Shown here: piece by piece, positions 17,206 to 26,552 of the stretch
Position numbering within the stretch: position 1 is the stretch's first letter
Layout: the number at the start of each line of letters is the position of its first letter
From: an uncultured Paracoccaceae bacterium
GTDB taxonomy: Bacteria > Pseudomonadota > Alphaproteobacteria > Rhodobacterales > Rhodobacteraceae
Direction of reading: 5' to 3'
Length of the DNA: 43,177 bases
NCBI GenBank assembly: GCA_937922155.1
Contig: CAKZVL010000002.1
Location: 1-43,177 of the forward strand
The notes under the pieces: model-generated
What the model was told of the DNA's origin: nothing
The model's database searches: none
The model's input: the letters and a program-made list of their open reading frames with translations, nothing else
Program-made: the position numbers and the translations under genes

Positions 17206-18423
17206 ATGTCCGCTCCAAAGAAAGTCGTGCTCGCCTACTCTGGTGGGCTTGATACCTCCATCATTCTGAAATGGCTCCAGACCGAATTTGGGTGTGAGGT
17301 CGTGACGTTTACGGCTGATCTGGGTCAGGGCGAAGAACTGGAACCCGCCCGCGCCAAGGCCGAAATGATGGGTGCCTCTTCGATCTATGTCGAAGATGTC
17401 CGCGAGGAATTCGTGCGCGACTTTGTATTCCCGATGTTCCGCGCCAATGCCCTTTACGAAGGGTTGTATCTTCTGGGCACATCCATCGCGCGCCCGCTCA
17501 TCTCCAAACGCTTGGTGGAAATTGCAGCCCTTGAAGGTGCAGATGCAGTCGCACATGGCGCGACGGGTAAGGGCAACGATCAGGTGCGTTTCGAACTATC
17601 CGCCTATGCATTGAACCCCGACATCAAGGTGATTGCCCCATGGCGCGATTGGGATTTGACCAGCCGGACCAAGCTTTTGGAATTCGCGGAAAAGAACCAG
17701 ATCCCCGTTGCCAAAGATAAACGTGGCGAAGCGCCGTTCAGCGTCGATGCCAACTTGCTGCACACTTCCTCCGAAGGCAAAGTTCTAGAAGACCCCGCCG
17801 TCGCAGCACCCGAATACGTCTATCAGCGCACCGTCGCGCCAGAGGATGCACCAGACAAGCCAGAGTACATTGAAATCGGGTTTGAACGTGGCGATGCAGT
17901 GTCTATCAACGGCGAAACGCTATCTCCCGCAACAATACTGACAAAGCTAAACGAAATTGGCGGCTCCCATGGTATTGGACGTCTCGACTTTGTTGAGAAC
18001 CGTTTTGTGGGGATGAAATCCCGCGGAATTTACGAAACACCGGGCGGCACGGTCTTGCTAGAGGCACACCGCGGTATCGAACAAATCACTTTGGATTCCG
18101 GTGCTGGCCACCTGAAGGATTCAATCATGCCGCGCTATGCGGAACTGATCTACAATGGCTTCTGGTTCTCACCCGAACGGGAAATGCTACAAGCGCTCAT
18201 CGACAAAAGCCAAGAACACGTCACAGGCACTGTGCGACTAAAGCTGTACAAAGGGATGGTTCAAACTGTTGGCCGCTGGTCCGACCATACCCTGTATTCC
18301 GAAGCGCACGTAACATTCGAAGACGATGCAGGTGCCTATGATCAAAAAGACGCGCAAGGTTTCATCCAACTGAACGCCCTGCGGCTAAAGCTTTTGGCGG
18401 CCCGGAATCGTCGTTTGAAGTAG
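17206..18423 (+). CDS. argG: Argininosuccinate synthase
   Basis: Joins citrulline and aspartate using ATP, the penultimate step in arginine synthesis. 405 residues, standard length. The N-terminal ATP-pyrophosphatase P-loop AYSGGLDTS is at 10-18; [13 protein letters not shown], the citrulline/aspartate-site segment [17 protein letters not shown], and a C-terminal helix used in tetramer formation are all present. ATG 17206 is preceded by AGAGG. A stem-loop at 18433-18459 follows its stop. Confidence 0.97.
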   Translation: MSAPKKVVLAYSGGLDTSIILKWLQTEFGCEVVTFTADLGQGEELEPARAKAEMMGASSIYVEDVREEFVRDFVFPMFRANALYEGLYLLGTSIARPLISKRLVEIAALEGADAVAHGATGKGNDQVRFELSAYALNPDIKVIAPWRDWDLTSRTKLLEFAEKNQIPVAKDKRGEAPFSVDANLLHTSSEGKVLEDPAVAAPEYVYQRTVAPEDAPDKPEYIEIGFERGDAVSINGETLSPATILTKLNEIGGSHGIGRLDFVENRFVGMKSRGIYETPGGTVLLEAHRGIEQITLDSGAGHLKDSIMPRYAELIYNGFWFSPEREMLQALIDKSQEHVTGTVRLKLYKGMVQTVGRWSDHTLYSEAHVTFEDDAGAYDQKDAQGFIQLNALRLKLLAARNRRLK

Positions 18424-18432
18424 GAAACAAAT

Positions 18433-18459
18433 GTTACGCGCGGGTAAACCGTGCGTGAC
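18433..18459 (+). terminator. 11-bp stem-loop after argG
   Basis: Arms GTTACGCGCGG (18433-18443) and CCGTGCGTGAC (18449-18459) pair over 11 positions, including two G-U pairs as RNA, with loop GTAAA. It begins 10 bases after the argG stop. No T-run follows, so it would be a Rho-dependent or RNA-stabilising 3' structure rather than a classic intrinsic terminator. It could equally belong to the leader of the small gene at 18526. Confidence 0.5.
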
Positions 18460-18510
18460 ATCACTCGCTGGTGAATTGAAGTTACAGCAGCTTTGCGGTG
18501 TGATCCTTCA

Positions 18511-18525
18511 AAAGGAGGATGCACT
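18511..18525 (+). promoter_or_regulatory. Strong ribosome-binding site in a possible hairpin
   Basis: AAAGGAGG lies at the ideal distance before ATG 18526 and is the strongest Shine-Dalgarno match I noticed in the window. It follows a complementary TCCTT, and TCCTT-CAA-AAGGA can fold as a 5-bp hairpin hiding the site. That would allow translational control, which is inference. Confidence 0.55.
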
Positions 18526-18618
18526 ATGATTTGCATTAAGACCCAGACACTAAAAGCCATCGTTTTGACCGCTGGTATCGCGCTTGCATGGATGATCGAA
18601 ACCGGCGTCATCGCCTAA
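18526..18618 (+). CDS. 30-residue single-pass membrane microprotein
   Basis: A short open frame missed by length cut-offs: MICIKTQTLK, then a hydrophobic helix AIVLTAGIALAWMI (11-24), then ETGVIA. The perfect AAAGGAGG ribosome site and a sensible membrane-protein layout (Lys5/Lys10 before the helix, acidic Glu25 after) argue that it is translated. It lies 102 bases after argG and ends in a 4-base overlap with the convergent PfkB kinase gene. I do not recognise a family. Likely location is the inner membrane, N-terminus inside by the positive-inside rule. Possible roles include modulating a membrane complex, but nothing in the sequence shows which. Confidence 0.65.
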   Translation: MICIKTQTLKAIVLTAGIALAWMIETGVIA

Positions 18619-19481
18619 GGGCGAAATGCCTGAACATCCGCCAAGTCCGGTATCACATCAGCGGTCCCATGCCGCGTGACCATGATCGCTGCAGCGCGCG
18701 TTGCTTGATCCATCGCCTGTTGAATGGGCATGCCTCGGTCCAATCCGGCCAGAACATAACCCGTAAATGTATCCCCTGCCCCGGTTGTATCGACAGCATC
18801 AACCGCAATGGCCGGAACATGAACATGATCCGAACCAAGGAATAGATCGCTACCCGCAGCACCATCCGTCACAATCACAATTTCAACGCTCAGATCCGTT
18901 GGCGACTTGCCAGACGCTTCCGTCAGCTGCGTCATTTCCACAGCATTTAGAATTAGAAAATCAAGATGGGGAAGCAAGAATTCCACCGCCCTCGCATCAA
19001 AGGGCGCGGCGGCATAGGCCACTTTCAACCCCATTGCTTTCGCCATCTGGGCCCCTTCGCCCTGTTGATTGGTTTCGTTCTGACAAACAAACCAATCTCC
19101 TGTCTTTGCTTCAGTTAATGCCGATTGCAGTGAATTGTCGGGAATGCAATTATTCGCACCGGGATGCAAAACGATGCTGTTCTCACCCGCACCATCAACC
19201 ATGATAATTGCCTGCGCTGTTTCTACGTCAATCTCGGCAATCCAGCGGGTATCAACACCGTATTCCATCAATCGATCGACAGCCCAGCGTCCATCTTGGC
19301 CCACTGCGCCAATATGATGGATTCGCCCACCCGCGCGCGCCGCTGCAACAGACATATTTGTCCCTTTCCCACCCAAGAACACCTGCCTCTTCGTCGACGC
19401 AAGGGTTTCGCCAGGAACAGGTAAATGCGGTACGGAATATACGAAATCCGCATTGATAGAGCCTAAATTCCAGATGGCCAT
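18615..19481 (-). CDS. PfkB-family carbohydrate kinase (ribokinase-like)
   Basis: 288 residues from ATG 19481, preceded by GGGGGA; an ATG 4 codons upstream overlaps that ribosome site. PfkB signature 1 is GGKGTNMSVAAARAGG; signature 2, with the catalytic Asp, is DTTGAGDTFTGYVLAGL. NxxE appears in NAVEMTQL. Ribokinase is the closest recalled relative (GETLASTKRQVFLGGKGTN), making ribose 5-phosphate, but other sugars or nucleosides are possible. No sugar transporter or repressor adjoins it. It converges with the microprotein gene by 4 bases and diverges from mutS across about 200 bases. Confidence 0.88.
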   Translation of the reverse strand: MAIWNLGSINADFVYSVPHLPVPGETLASTKRQVFLGGKGTNMSVAAARAGGRIHHIGAVGQDGRWAVDRLMEYGVDTRWIAEIDVETAQAIIMVDGAGENSIVLHPGANNCIPDNSLQSALTEAKTGDWFVCQNETNQQGEGAQMAKAMGLKVAYAAAPFDARAVEFLLPHLDFLILNAVEMTQLTEASGKSPTDLSVEIVIVTDGAAGSDLFLGSDHVHVPAIAVDAVDTTGAGDTFTGYVLAGLDRGMPIQQAMDQATRAAAIMVTRHGTADVIPDLADVQAFRP

Positions 19482-19588
19482 GTTGTCCCCCATATTGCGA
19501 AAACCAGTAAAACGTCGACCGTCCTGTCAGCGTGCATTAGTTTTCCTTAAAAGTGCGCTACCGGTTTTCAGGCACCGACTAAAGCATC

Positions 19589-19627
19589 TTGCAGGTCGCT
19601 GATCCATCCTGCAACTCTCTGTTTTTC
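19589..19627 (+). terminator. Inverted repeat with downstream T-tract in mutS leader
   Basis: TTGCAGG (19589-19595) pairs with CCTGCAA (19608-19614) around a 12-base loop, and GTTTTTC follows at 19621-19627. As RNA reading rightward this resembles a weak attenuator ahead of mutS; as DNA the dyad could be an operator. No open rightward gene needs terminating here. Confidence 0.35.
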
Positions 19628-19651
19628 GGCTTTCGCCCTCACCCTTGCATG

Positions 19652-19657
19652 GATAAT
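19652..19657 (+). promoter_or_regulatory. Possible -10 element for mutS
   Basis: GATAAT matches the sigma-70 -10 hexamer at 5 of 6 positions, 27 bases before the mutS ATG. No good -35 element sits 16-18 bases upstream, so support is weak. Confidence 0.2.
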
Positions 19658-19683
19658 GTAACTTGATCAGATCGGGGGGTTCA

Positions 19684-22302
19684 ATGTCATCCACTGCCAC
19701 ACCAATGATGGTTCAATACCTAGAGCTAAAGGCAGGCTATCCAGAAGCATTGCTATTTTACCGGATGGGCGATTTTTATGAGATGTTTTTTGATGACGCT
19801 GTGGCCGCAGCCGCCGCATTAGATATCGCGCTAACAAAACGTGGGAAGCACGACGATCAAGACATTCCAATGTGCGGCGTCCCAGTTCACGCAGCCGAAG
19901 GATATCTGCTGACACTCATTCGCAAAGGTTTCCGTGTCGCCGTTTGCGAACAAATGGAAAGCCCGGCCGAGGCAAAGAAACGCGGTTCAAAATCTGTTGT
20001 TAAGCGTGACGTCGTTCGATTGGTCACACCGGGCACCTTGACCGAAGAAAGTCTTCTGGATGCGCGGCGTCACAATTTTCTAGCGGCGTTCGCCACTGTC
20101 AGGGAAGAGACCGCCCTAGCATGGTGCGACGTTTCAACGGGTGCGTTCCACGTCATGCGCTGCCCACTTAACGCGATCGGCCCCGAATTGGCGCGGTTGA
20201 CACCCTCAGAACTCATCGTTGCGGACGGCGAAGAAGAGAATTTCCGTTATTTAGAGTCTGATTTTGACATTTCAATCAGCAGCCTTGGTCGATCCGCGTT
20301 CGACAGCACGGCAGGCGAAAACCGCTTGCAAGAATTGTTCAAAGTCGGATCACTTGATGCCTTTGGATCCTTTGATCGGGCCGAAATATCCGCACTGGCA
20401 GCAGTAGCGGAATATTTGAACATCACCCAAAAAGGCAAATTGCCTTTGCTGCGGGCACCGGTTCAAGAACGCCGCGCCTCGTCGATGCAGATCGACAGTA
20501 CCACGCGAAAATCATTGGAATTGACGCAAGCAATGGCAGGCGGAAGGTCCGGATCGCTTTTGGCCACCATAGATCAAACCGTGACGCCCGGCGGTGCCCG
20601 TTTGTTTGAACGTCGCTTGTCGGCCCCATCTTGTGATTTACAAACCATCGAAGATCGCCTGACAGCAGTTGATTACTTCGCAGAAAATACGTCGCTGGCC
20701 GACGATATTCGTCATCACTTAGCTGAAGTCGCCGATATCGATCGCGCGCTATCACGCTTGGGTCTGGATCGCGGCGGTCCGCGCGACATGGCGGCCCTAC
20801 GAAATAGTCTCAAACAGGCAGAGGTGATCAGCAGGTCATTGCCAGAGGATCTGCCATCAAACCTGCTAGAGGCGAGAAAATCCCTCTCAGGACACGAAGG
20901 ACTACAAGAACTTCTCGATGATGCTCTCATTGCCGAACCACCGTTATTGGCACGGGACGGCGGATTCATCGCAACTGGCTATGATTCCGAGCTAGATGAA
21001 GTTCGAACCCTACGCGACGAAGGGCGATCAATCATCGCGCGGATGCAGGCGGAATATACAAGCATCACTGGGATTCCAACACTCAAGATAAAGCACAATA
21101 ATGTCCTTGGGTATTTCATCGAAACAACCGCGACCCATGCGGAAAAAATGTTGTCCGCACCGCTGTCAGAAACGTTCATTCACCGACAAACGACCGCGAA
21201 CCAAGTCCGCTTTACCACAGTGGAACTAAGCGAAATAGAAACGCGCATCTTGAACGCCGGGGGTAGGGCGCTGGAAATAGAAAAGCGGCTCTATTCCAGC
21301 CTTACTAGCGCAATTTTGGAACAAGCAGGACCGCTGGGCGCTTTGGCCGCCGCCCTGTCACAACTAGATCTTTCCATTGGTCTCGCCCGTTTGGCGCGCG
21401 AAGGCTGGACCCGCCCAAAGCTCGATAACAGCCGGGCCCTCCTTATCGATCGTGGCAGACATCCCGTTGTCGAAGCTGCACTCGACTCGACCGGTGCTCC
21501 ATTCATCGCCAACGATTGCGATCTGACAGAAACGCCTATCTGGTTGCTGACCGGTCCCAACATGGCGGGTAAGTCGACGTTCTTGCGTCAAAATGCCCTC
21601 ATCGCAATCCTCGCACAAATGGGATCCTACGTGCCTGCGAAATTCGTTCACCTTGGCCTGGTCAGTCAGATTTTCAGCCGCGTTGGGGCCTCTGACGATC
21701 TGGCACGCGGACGATCCACGTTCATGGTCGAAATGGTTGAAACCGCGGCGATCCTGAACCAAGCAGATGATCGCGCCTTGGTCATCTTGGATGAAATCGG
21801 CCGAGGAACAGCAACCTACGACGGACTTTCCATCGCTTGGGCCACCTTGGAACATCTACATGACGTTAATCGCTGTCGCGCGCTGTTTGCCACGCATTAT
21901 CATGAAATGTCGGCTTTGGCCGGAAAGCTCTCCGGCGTCGACAACGCGACAGTTTCCGTCAAGGAATGGGAAGGCGATATCGTCTTTTTGCACGAAGTAC
22001 GCAAAGGAACCGCCGACAGAAGCTATGGAGTCCAGGTCGCACAGCTCGCAGGGCTACCGCCCGTCGTCATCAACCGTGCAAAAGTGGTGTTAGAAGCGCT
22101 TGAAAAGGGAGAGCGGGAAGGCGGCCATGCTCGCAAAACTATTGTCGATGATCTTCCACTGTTCGCTGCAACACCTGCAACCCAACCAACGCCCGCACAC
22201 CAATCAGCGGTTGAAGCGCGACTAAAAGAAGTTCTACCAGACGACCTAACACCCAAAGATGCGTTGTCCGTCATCTACGAACTAAGAGACCTCCTTAAAT
22301 AG
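19684..22302 (+). CDS. mutS: DNA mismatch repair protein MutS
   Basis: Recognises mismatches and small loops and recruits MutL. 872 residues from ATG 19684, which has GGGGGG upstream; a TTG at 19663 is also in frame. The mismatch-binding motif [11 protein letters not shown] (Phe-x-Glu reader, within the first 45 residues) is intact. The ATPase domain has Walker [11 protein letters not shown] near 622, Walker [11 protein letters not shown] and the ATHYHE loop. The C-terminal helix-turn-helix and short tail ([17 protein letters not shown]) are present, so the gene is full length. It stands alone on its strand, converging with grpE. Confidence 0.97.
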   Translation: MSSTATPMMVQYLELKAGYPEALLFYRMGDFYEMFFDDAVAAAAALDIALTKRGKHDDQDIPMCGVPVHAAEGYLLTLIRKGFRVAVCEQMESPAEAKKRGSKSVVKRDVVRLVTPGTLTEESLLDARRHNFLAAFATVREETALAWCDVSTGAFHVMRCPLNAIGPELARLTPSELIVADGEEENFRYLESDFDISISSLGRSAFDSTAGENRLQELFKVGSLDAFGSFDRAEISALAAVAEYLNITQKGKLPLLRAPVQERRASSMQIDSTTRKSLELTQAMAGGRSGSLLATIDQTVTPGGARLFERRLSAPSCDLQTIEDRLTAVDYFAENTSLADDIRHHLAEVADIDRALSRLGLDRGGPRDMAALRNSLKQAEVISRSLPEDLPSNLLEARKSLSGHEGLQELLDDALIAEPPLLARDGGFIATGYDSELDEVRTLRDEGRSIIARMQAEYTSITGIPTLKIKHNNVLGYFIETTATHAEKMLSAPLSETFIHRQTTANQVRFTTVELSEIETRILNAGGRALEIEKRLYSSLTSAILEQAGPLGALAAALSQLDLSIGLARLAREGWTRPKLDNSRALLIDRGRHPVVEAALDSTGAPFIANDCDLTETPIWLLTGPNMAGKSTFLRQNALIAILAQMGSYVPAKFVHLGLVSQIFSRVGASDDLARGRSTFMVEMVETAAILNQADDRALVILDEIGRGTATYDGLSIAWATLEHLHDVNRCRALFATHYHEMSALAGKLSGVDNATVSVKEWEGDIVFLHEVRKGTADRSYGVQVAQLAGLPPVVINRAKVVLEALEKGEREGGHARKTIVDDLPLFAATPATQPTPAHQSAVEARLKEVLPDDLTPKDALSVIYELRDLLK

Positions 22303-22331
22303 TCGCAACGTCAAACAATTATTCGCGCACC

Positions 22332-22889
22332 CTAACCTGCTGGCGTCGAAGACACACCCACCTGAGCAGGCCGCAACAATCGGTCATGCAGCATAAATCC
22401 CTCGCCCATAACTTCGAGTATATCACCAGCTTTAGTGCCAGGAACCGGTGCTTCGAACATGGCTTGATGCACTTGCGGATCAAACTTGTCGCCAATCTCT
22501 GGAACGATGGGTTCAATACCGTGTTTCTTAAACACGTTTATCAACTCCCGCATCGTCAGCTCAACACCCTCAAGGAGAGCGGCATTGGCGTCCCCCTCAG
22601 TCTCTTCTGTTGATTTCAACGCGCGACGCAGGTTGTCGTAAACCGGAAGCAGATCCCGCGCCAACTTAGACCCACCATAGTTTTCCGCCTCCCGCCGATC
22701 ACGATCAGAGCGTTTGCGCATATTCTCAGCATCCGCCAAGGCGCGCATCCACTTATCTTTGAATTCGTCCCGCTCCGCGACTAGGGCTGCAACTTCTTCA
22801 AAGGCACCTTCATCGCCTTCCGCTTCTGCCAAATCAGCTTCAGCAGCAAGGTCATCAAGGCTCATGGGTTCTGCATCATGTTCGTTCAT
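22332..22889 (-). CDS. grpE: GrpE nucleotide exchange factor
   Basis: Releases ADP from DnaK. 185 residues from ATG 22889, marked by AAAGGAAA; the frame extends upstream into hrcA and is rejected there. It has an acidic N-terminal arm, a long helical stretch (ERDEFKDKWMRALADAENMRKRSDRDR) and the C-terminal beta domain with VHQAMFE and EGFMLHDRLLRPAQV. It follows hrcA by 10 bases, so the two are co-transcribed heat-shock genes. dnaK/dnaJ are not in the window. Confidence 0.96.
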   Translation of the reverse strand: MNEHDAEPMSLDDLAAEADLAEAEGDEGAFEEVAALVAERDEFKDKWMRALADAENMRKRSDRDRREAENYGGSKLARDLLPVYDNLRRALKSTEETEGDANAALLEGVELTMRELINVFKKHGIEPIVPEIGDKFDPQVHQAMFEAPVPGTKAGDILEVMGEGFMLHDRLLRPAQVGVSSTPAG

Positions 22890-22899
22890 GGTTTTCCTT

Positions 22900-23964
22900 T
22901 CAAGAACGGTCAGCAATAATTTTGCCAACGCGCTGGGCGGCATAGTTTACGATGGGCACGATCCGCCCATAGTTAAGACGGGTAGGGCCGATAACCCCAA
23001 CCGCACCAATAATCTTACGGTCGGCGTTCATATAAGGAGAAACGACAAGAGAGGAACCCGAAAGTGAGAAAAGTTTGTTTTCAGACCCAATAAAAATGCG
23101 CACGCCGTCACCATCTTGGGCAAGTTCTAAGAAATCAGCAATGTCACGCTTGCGTTCAAGGTCATCAAACAACGTCCGAATCCGCGCAAGTTCAGCCTCT
23201 TCAGCCCCATCCGACAAAAGATTTCCACGCCCGCGAACGATCAACCTCTCATTGGTCTGACCTTCATTCTCCCAAAGGGCAGTACCACTTTCAACCAGTT
23301 CCGCCGCAAGCTTATCAATCTCCTGCCGCCGGTTCTTGATTTCATGGGTGATACGACCAGCCAACTCTGAAAGCGTGTGACCCTCTGCAATGGCGTTTAG
23401 AAAATTCGCAGCCTCCCGCATCGAAGAAGGCGTTTGTCCCGGTGGCGGGGTAAAAATGCGGTTCTCAACCTCACCATCGGCGAACACCAAAACGACAAGG
23501 GCACGCTCAACAGACAAAGAGACAAATTCGATGTGTTTGATCGGTGCTTCGTGCTTTGGCGTCAGAACAAGGCTGGCACCCTGCGTCAGCCCAGACAAGG
23601 CCGAACCAACACTGTCGAGCAGGGACGTAACATCACTATCGTTATCCCCAAGGGTACGATCGATACGGCTCTGATCTTCACCGCTTAGGGCGTCCACCTC
23701 AAGCAGCCCATCAACAAACATACGAAGGCCCAGCTGCGTGGGGATACGACCCGCGCTGATATGCGGGCTGTCCAACAGCCCCAGCAACTCCAAATCTTGC
23801 ATAACATTACGGACGGTCGCAGCACTGACACTTTCAGAAAGACTGCGCGTCAACGTTCGCGACCCGACAGGATCACCAGTTTCCAGATACCCTTCGACAA
23901 CGCGGCGAAAAACTTCGCGCGATCTGTCATTCATATCCATGATATCCGGCAACTGCTTTGTCAT
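22900..23964 (-). CDS. hrcA: Heat-inducible transcription repressor HrcA
   Basis: Repressor of CIRCE-controlled heat-shock genes such as groESL. 354 residues from ATG 23964, with GAGAG upstream. The N-terminal winged helix is recognisable (REVFRRVVEGYLETGDPVGSR, SAATVRNVMQDLELLGLL, SAGRIPTQLGLRMFVDGL). The C-terminal half contains the dimerisation segment ending GAVGVIGPTRLNYGRIVPIVNY. No CIRCE repeat (TTAGCACTC...GAGTGCTAA) occurs in the 119-base gap to rph, so self-repression through CIRCE is not evident. Confidence 0.96.
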   Translation of the reverse strand: MTKQLPDIMDMNDRSREVFRRVVEGYLETGDPVGSRTLTRSLSESVSAATVRNVMQDLELLGLLDSPHISAGRIPTQLGLRMFVDGLLEVDALSGEDQSRIDRTLGDNDSDVTSLLDSVGSALSGLTQGASLVLTPKHEAPIKHIEFVSLSVERALVVLVFADGEVENRIFTPPPGQTPSSMREAANFLNAIAEGHTLSELAGRITHEIKNRRQEIDKLAAELVESGTALWENEGQTNERLIVRGRGNLLSDGAEEAELARIRTLFDDLERKRDIADFLELAQDGDGVRIFIGSENKLFSLSGSSLVVSPYMNADRKIIGAVGVIGPTRLNYGRIVPIVNYAAQRVGKIIADRS

Positions 23965-23998
23965 GACTCTCAATCTAGGGCAGGGCGGGTCAATTAAA

Positions 23999-24017
23999 AC
24001 CATCCACGCCAGATGGT
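23999..24017. repeat. Dyad between hrcA and rph
   Basis: ACCATC (23999-24004) and GATGGT (24012-24017) form a 6-bp inverted repeat with a 7-base spacer in the divergent hrcA/rph gap. The position suits an operator but the arms are short and match no consensus I know. Confidence 0.25.
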
Positions 24018-24083
24018 CAATCGGGGTTGGAATTATGACACGTGCAGCTTATGCCAATCCCATCAGAAAAAGAGGAGAGCCCC

Positions 24084-24791
24084 ATGCGCCCATCAGGCCG
24101 CGAGATCGACATCATGCGTGACGTTTCCATCGAAGTTGGCGTAACGCGACACGCCGAAGGATCTTGCCTGATCAAATGTGGCGACACCCACGTGCTATGC
24201 ACAGCAAGCGTAGATGAAAAAGTACCCTCCTTTATGAAAGGGTCCGGCTTGGGCTGGGTCACCGCAGAATACGGAATGCTGCCGCGCGCAACGCACACGC
24301 GGATGCGCCGTGAGGCAAAGACAAGCCAATCTGGTCGCACACAAGAGATTCAGCGCCTGATCGGGCGCAGTTTGCGGGCCGGTGTCGATCGCGTCGCCAT
24401 GGGCGAACGGCAGATCGTGGTGGATTGTGACGTGATCCAAGCTGACGGCGGCACACGCTGCGCATCCATTACAGGCGGTTGGGTCGCACTAAAACTTGCG
24501 GTCAATCAATTGATGAAAGCCGGGACGATCATCAGCGATCCATTGGTCGACCCTGTCGCGGCCGTATCGTGTGGCATTTACGCCGGGCAACCAGTTCTCG
24601 ACCTCGACTATCCAGAAGACAGCGAAGCGGGCGTCGACGGCAATTTCATCATGACCGCTGGCAAGCTCGTCGAAGTACAAATGTCCGCCGAGGGATCGGT
24701 ATTCTCCCGCGAACAAATGAACACCCTGCTGGACCTCGCCGAAAAAGGGATCAAAGAGCTGAACGCGGTGCAGCTGGCCGCGGTTGGGTAA
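24084..24791 (+). CDS. rph: Ribonuclease PH
   Basis: Phosphorolytic 3'-5' exonuclease trimming tRNA 3' ends. 235 residues from ATG 24084, which has GAGGAGAG upstream; an earlier in-frame ATG is unsupported. Family motifs include [12 protein letters not shown] at the start, [37 protein letters not shown] and [17 protein letters not shown], the phosphate-binding region. Its stop overlaps the rdgB start by one base (TAATG), and hemW follows, making rph-rdgB-hemW one operon. Confidence 0.96.
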   Translation: MRPSGREIDIMRDVSIEVGVTRHAEGSCLIKCGDTHVLCTASVDEKVPSFMKGSGLGWVTAEYGMLPRATHTRMRREAKTSQSGRTQEIQRLIGRSLRAGVDRVAMGERQIVVDCDVIQADGGTRCASITGGWVALKLAVNQLMKAGTIISDPLVDPVAAVSCGIYAGQPVLDLDYPEDSEAGVDGNFIMTAGKLVEVQMSAEGSVFSREQMNTLLDLAEKGIKELNAVQLAAVG

Positions 24792-25399
24792 TGCGCAAGT
24801 TCACGGAAACATCCTTGCTGATCGCAACCCATAACCTCGGAAAGCTTGAGGAGATGAAGCAGATGTTCGCGCCCTATAATCTCGCGCTCACATCAAACGC
24901 TGATCACAACCTGCCCGAACCAGAAGAAACAGAAACAACATTCATCGGGAACGCGCGCATAAAAGCGCACGCCGCCGCTAGGGCGATGGGCATCCCGGCA
25001 TTGTCAGATGACAGTGGCATCACCGTCGATGGCCTGAACGGTGCGCCCGGCGTTTATACCGCCGATTGGGCCGAAACACCCAATGGTAGAGACTTCACTC
25101 TGGCCATGAAAAGAACCTGGGAAGAGCTTGAGGACCGCAAGGCTCCTTTCCCCCGCAGTGCCCAATTTAGATGTACATTCGTTCTGGCATGGCCCGACGG
25201 CCATGATGAAGTTTTTGAGGGCATAATGCCGGGGCAAGTTGTGTGGCCCATGCGTGGGATCGAAGGTCATGGTTATGATCCGATCTTCCAACCGGACGGA
25301 TATGATATCACCTTTGGTGAGATGGATTTTCAGGAAAAGAACAAAATCAGCCACCGCGCCCGCGCATTCGAACAACTGATCGCTGGTTGCTTTGTCTGA
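24791..25399 (+). CDS. rdgB: dITP/XTP pyrophosphatase (RdgB/HAM1)
   Basis: House-cleaning enzyme that hydrolyses ITP, dITP and XTP to monophosphates. 202 residues from ATG 24791. Motifs: ATHNLGKLEEM near the start, DSGITVDGLNGAPGVYTADWA, and the C-terminal GYDPIFQPDGYDITFGEM. The frame runs upstream inside rph, but the TAATG junction and family alignment fix the start. It overlaps hemW by 8 bases. Confidence 0.95.
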   Translation: MRKFTETSLLIATHNLGKLEEMKQMFAPYNLALTSNADHNLPEPEETETTFIGNARIKAHAAARAMGIPALSDDSGITVDGLNGAPGVYTADWAETPNGRDFTLAMKRTWEELEDRKAPFPRSAQFRCTFVLAWPDGHDEVFEGIMPGQVVWPMRGIEGHGYDPIFQPDGYDITFGEMDFQEKNKISHRARAFEQLIAGCFV

Positions 25400-26552
25400 C
25401 GATTGGAAATTTGGCGGCTTTGGCTTGTACCTTCATTGGCCGTTCTGTCAGGCCAAATGTCCCTATTGCGATTTCAATTCCCACGTATCTGCTTCAATTG
25501 ATCAATCCCTTTGGTTAACTGCATACCTAACCGAGATTGATCGCTATGCTGAAAAAACAACAGATCGTGTTCTAAACTCAGTCTTCTTTGGTGGCGGGAC
25601 GCCTAGCCTCATGGAACCGCAAGTGGTCCACGCGATCATGAACCGTATTCAGGACCGCTGGAAAATCGCCAATGATTTCGAAGTAACACTAGAGGCAAAT
25701 CCAACATCTGCTGACGCTGACCGCTTTGCTGGGTACAGGGACGCCGGGGTCAATCGGGTGTCGCTTGGCGTTCAGGCATTAAACGATGACGATCTAAAAC
25801 GGCTGGGGCGCCTCCATTCCGTAGATGAAGCGTTGCGCGCAGTGGATATGGCGCGTGAAACCTTTGATCGCGTCAGCTTTGATTTGATCTATGCCCGGCA
25901 ACATCAATCGCTACCAGAATGGGAGAACGAGTTAACACAAGCGCTTTTGTTTGAGCCAGACCATCTTTCGCTCTACCAACTCACCATCGAACCGGGTACC
26001 GCATTCGGCGCGCGCTTTGATGCCGGAACCTTAAAAGGATTGCCCAGTGATGACCTCGGCGCAGATATGTATGACGCAACCCAAACACTGTGCCACAATG
26101 CCGGATTACCTGCTTACGAAGTGTCTAATCATGCCAAAATTGGTCAAGAAAGCCGTCATAACTTGGTGTACTGGCGCGGCGGTGATTATGTCGGCATTGG
26201 CCCCGGTGCTCATGGACGTCTTACACTGAACGGTACTCGATACGCGACCCATACCCCTTTGGCGCCTGGTGAATGGCTCAACAGGGTCAAAACAGTTGGG
26301 AACGGCGAAGACCCACAAGATCTGCTAAACGAAACAGATCGTGTCACTGAACTGGTCCTCATGGGCTTACGCCTGACAGAAGGCCTGCCAACCCACCGTC
26401 TAAGCGGCGCGGCATTTAACATACTCTGGGAAAACGTGGGCCCGCTAATTGCCGATGGGTGGTTGCTGCACCAAGACAAAAGACTTGTCGTAACATCAAA
26501 AGGCCGGCCGGTGCTAAATGGCGTCCTGAGAGAACTGCTAAACGGTTACTGA
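25392..26552 (+). CDS. hemW: Radical SAM haem chaperone HemW
   Basis: Cytoplasmic haem-trafficking protein related to coproporphyrinogen dehydrogenase HemN but lacking that activity in studied cases. 386 residues. The [4Fe-4S] cysteines are C19-x3-C23-x2-C26 (CQAKCPYC), followed by FFGGGTPSL and EANPTS. HemN's extra N-terminal region is absent, favouring HemW. The start appears to be TTG 25392, overlapping rdgB by 8 bases; no ATG precedes the GFGLYLHWPFC motif. Its end overlaps the convergent parB by 7 bases. Confidence 0.92.
   Translation: MSDDWKFGGFGLYLHWPFCQAKCPYCDFNSHVSASIDQSLWLTAYLTEIDRYAEKTTDRVLNSVFFGGGTPSLMEPQVVHAIMNRIQDRWKIANDFEVTLEANPTSADADRFAGYRDAGVNRVSLGVQALNDDDLKRLGRLHSVDEALRAVDMARETFDRVSFDLIYARQHQSLPEWENELTQALLFEPDHLSLYQLTIEPGTAFGARFDAGTLKGLPSDDLGADMYDATQTLCHNAGLPAYEVSNHAKIGQESRHNLVYWRGGDYVGIGPGAHGRLTLNGTRYATHTPLAPGEWLNRVKTVGNGEDPQDLLNETDRVTELVLMGLRLTEGLPTHRLSGAAFNILWENVGPLIADGWLLHQDKRLVVTSKGRPVLNGVLRELLNGY

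Noticed and set aside
23965-24083. Looked for a CIRCE element upstream of hrcA
   Set aside because: No TTAGCACTC/GAGTGCTAA pair or close variant is present.
24479-24790. Extended N-terminus for rdgB inside rph
   Set aside because: Arg/Gly-rich out-of-frame translation of rph; the TAATG junction and family N-terminus place the start at 24791.
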